Source: Helicobacteraceae bacterium
Lineage (GTDB): Bacteria > Campylobacterota > Campylobacteria > Campylobacterales > Sulfurimonadaceae
Length of the DNA: 5,738 nucleotides
Assembly: GCA_030596305.1 (NCBI GenBank)
Contig: JAUVKK010000068.1
Span: 1 to 5,738 of the forward strand
Direction of reading: 5' to 3'
Shown piece after piece: positions 5,408 to 5,738 of this stretch. Within the stretch, counting starts at the first letter, position 1, and every line of letters starts with the position of its first letter. The notes beneath the pieces were generated by a model. The model searched no databases and had not been told where the DNA came from. It saw only the letters and a program-made list of their open reading frames with translations. The position numbers and the translations under genes are program-made.

Positions 5408-5738
5408 ATGAAATCATTTTCAAAAGTAACAATGGCGGCACTTCTCGGGCTGACTGTTCTAAGTACTAGTGTCTATGCAGACGCTACAAAGGGTCAAAAA
5501 CTTTACGCTAAAAAACTTAAAAGTGTATGTGGTGTGTCGGGTGCAAAATTTGCAGCTTCACATTCACAGATGGAATGGGAGAGTGCTAAAGAGGAGGGAA
5601 CATTGACTGACCTTTTTATTGGTGCATGTCCTGCCGGTGCAGATGTGATCAACAGTGACAAATTTCAAAAGAAATTTAAAAGCCATATTTATGACTTCGT
5701 TTATGAGTATGCAAATGACAGCGGTAACGTTCCAGCTT
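5408..5738 (+). CDS. Exported cytochrome c-like protein without heme motif, C-terminus beyond window
   Basis: The frame runs from the ATG at 5408 to the right edge (110 full codons, no stop). AAAGGA at 5396-5401, six bases upstream, fixes this start; an ATG at 5401 is out of frame and closes after about 22 codons. Residues 1-24 end in 'STSVYA' and form a Sec signal peptide, so the protein should be periplasmic. The mature N-terminus 'DATKGQKLYAKKLKSVCG' resembles the first helix of class I c-type cytochromes ('G..LY...C'), but there is no CXXCH, so no covalent heme c in the visible part. Cysteines are C41 and C74, the latter in 'GACP'. It matches my memory of a small family of Campylobacterota proteins annotated as cytochrome c, with the pattern VCG.SGA.FA, then EW...K..G, and a late 'YDF.YEYANDSGNVP'. 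In those a further cysteine follows at about this point, which the window cuts off. Function unknown; redox or metal binding through cysteines is conceivable. Confidence 0.7.
   Translation, partial: MKSFSKVTMAALLGLTVLSTSVYADATKGQKLYAKKLKSVCGVSGAKFAASHSQMEWESAKEEGTLTDLFIGACPAGADVINSDKFQKKFKSHIYDFVYEYANDSGNVPA

Noticed and set aside
5408..5738. Heme c attachment site in the cytochrome c-like protein
   Set aside because: Searched the 110 visible residues; C41 is followed by GVS and C74 by PAG, so no CXXCH is present.

Overview
The window looks like chromosomal DNA of a Campylobacterota (epsilonproteobacterial) bacterium, most likely a sulfur-oxidising Sulfurovum/Sulfurimonas-type organism. This rests on the moderate-to-low GC with very AT-rich spacers, the T-rich promoters with weak -35 boxes, and the last gene, which resembles a small periplasmic family I associate with that phylum. 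The genus is an inference from recall; no search was possible.

Layout, left to right. (1) 1-573, minus: the first 191 codons of an exported rhodanese-like protein whose C-terminus lies beyond the left edge. (2) 767-1837, minus: a complete Old Yellow Enzyme (FMN ene-reductase), with a clear sigma-70 promoter at 1898-1926. (3) 2079-4226, minus: a complete cytoplasmic PAS-PAS-GGDEF-EAL protein in which both cyclic-di-GMP catalytic domains keep their key residues. (4) 4404-4823, plus: a small exported DUF1566/Lcl-C-type protein, transcribed divergently from the GGDEF-EAL gene. (5) 4824-5407: a 584-base spacer without a convincing gene, holding several short repeats and one sequence that resembles an insertion-sequence end. 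(6) 5408 to the right edge, plus: the first 110 codons of an exported, heme-motif-less 'cytochrome c-like' protein.

The genes do not form an obvious operon. Each has its own ribosome binding site and a spacer of at least 177 bases, and most have a plausible promoter. The only structural link is the divergent arrangement of the GGDEF-EAL gene and the DUF1566 gene, whose shared 177-base promoter region contains nested inverted repeats. Three of the five proteins carry export signals (rhodanese-like, DUF1566, cytochrome c-like).

I see no CRISPR array, tRNA, rRNA, intact transposase or defence system. The points most worth a second look are a rhodanese-like protein without the catalytic cysteine, an ene-reductase lacking the usual FMN-phosphate arginine, the nested operator-like repeats, and the unexplained spacer.
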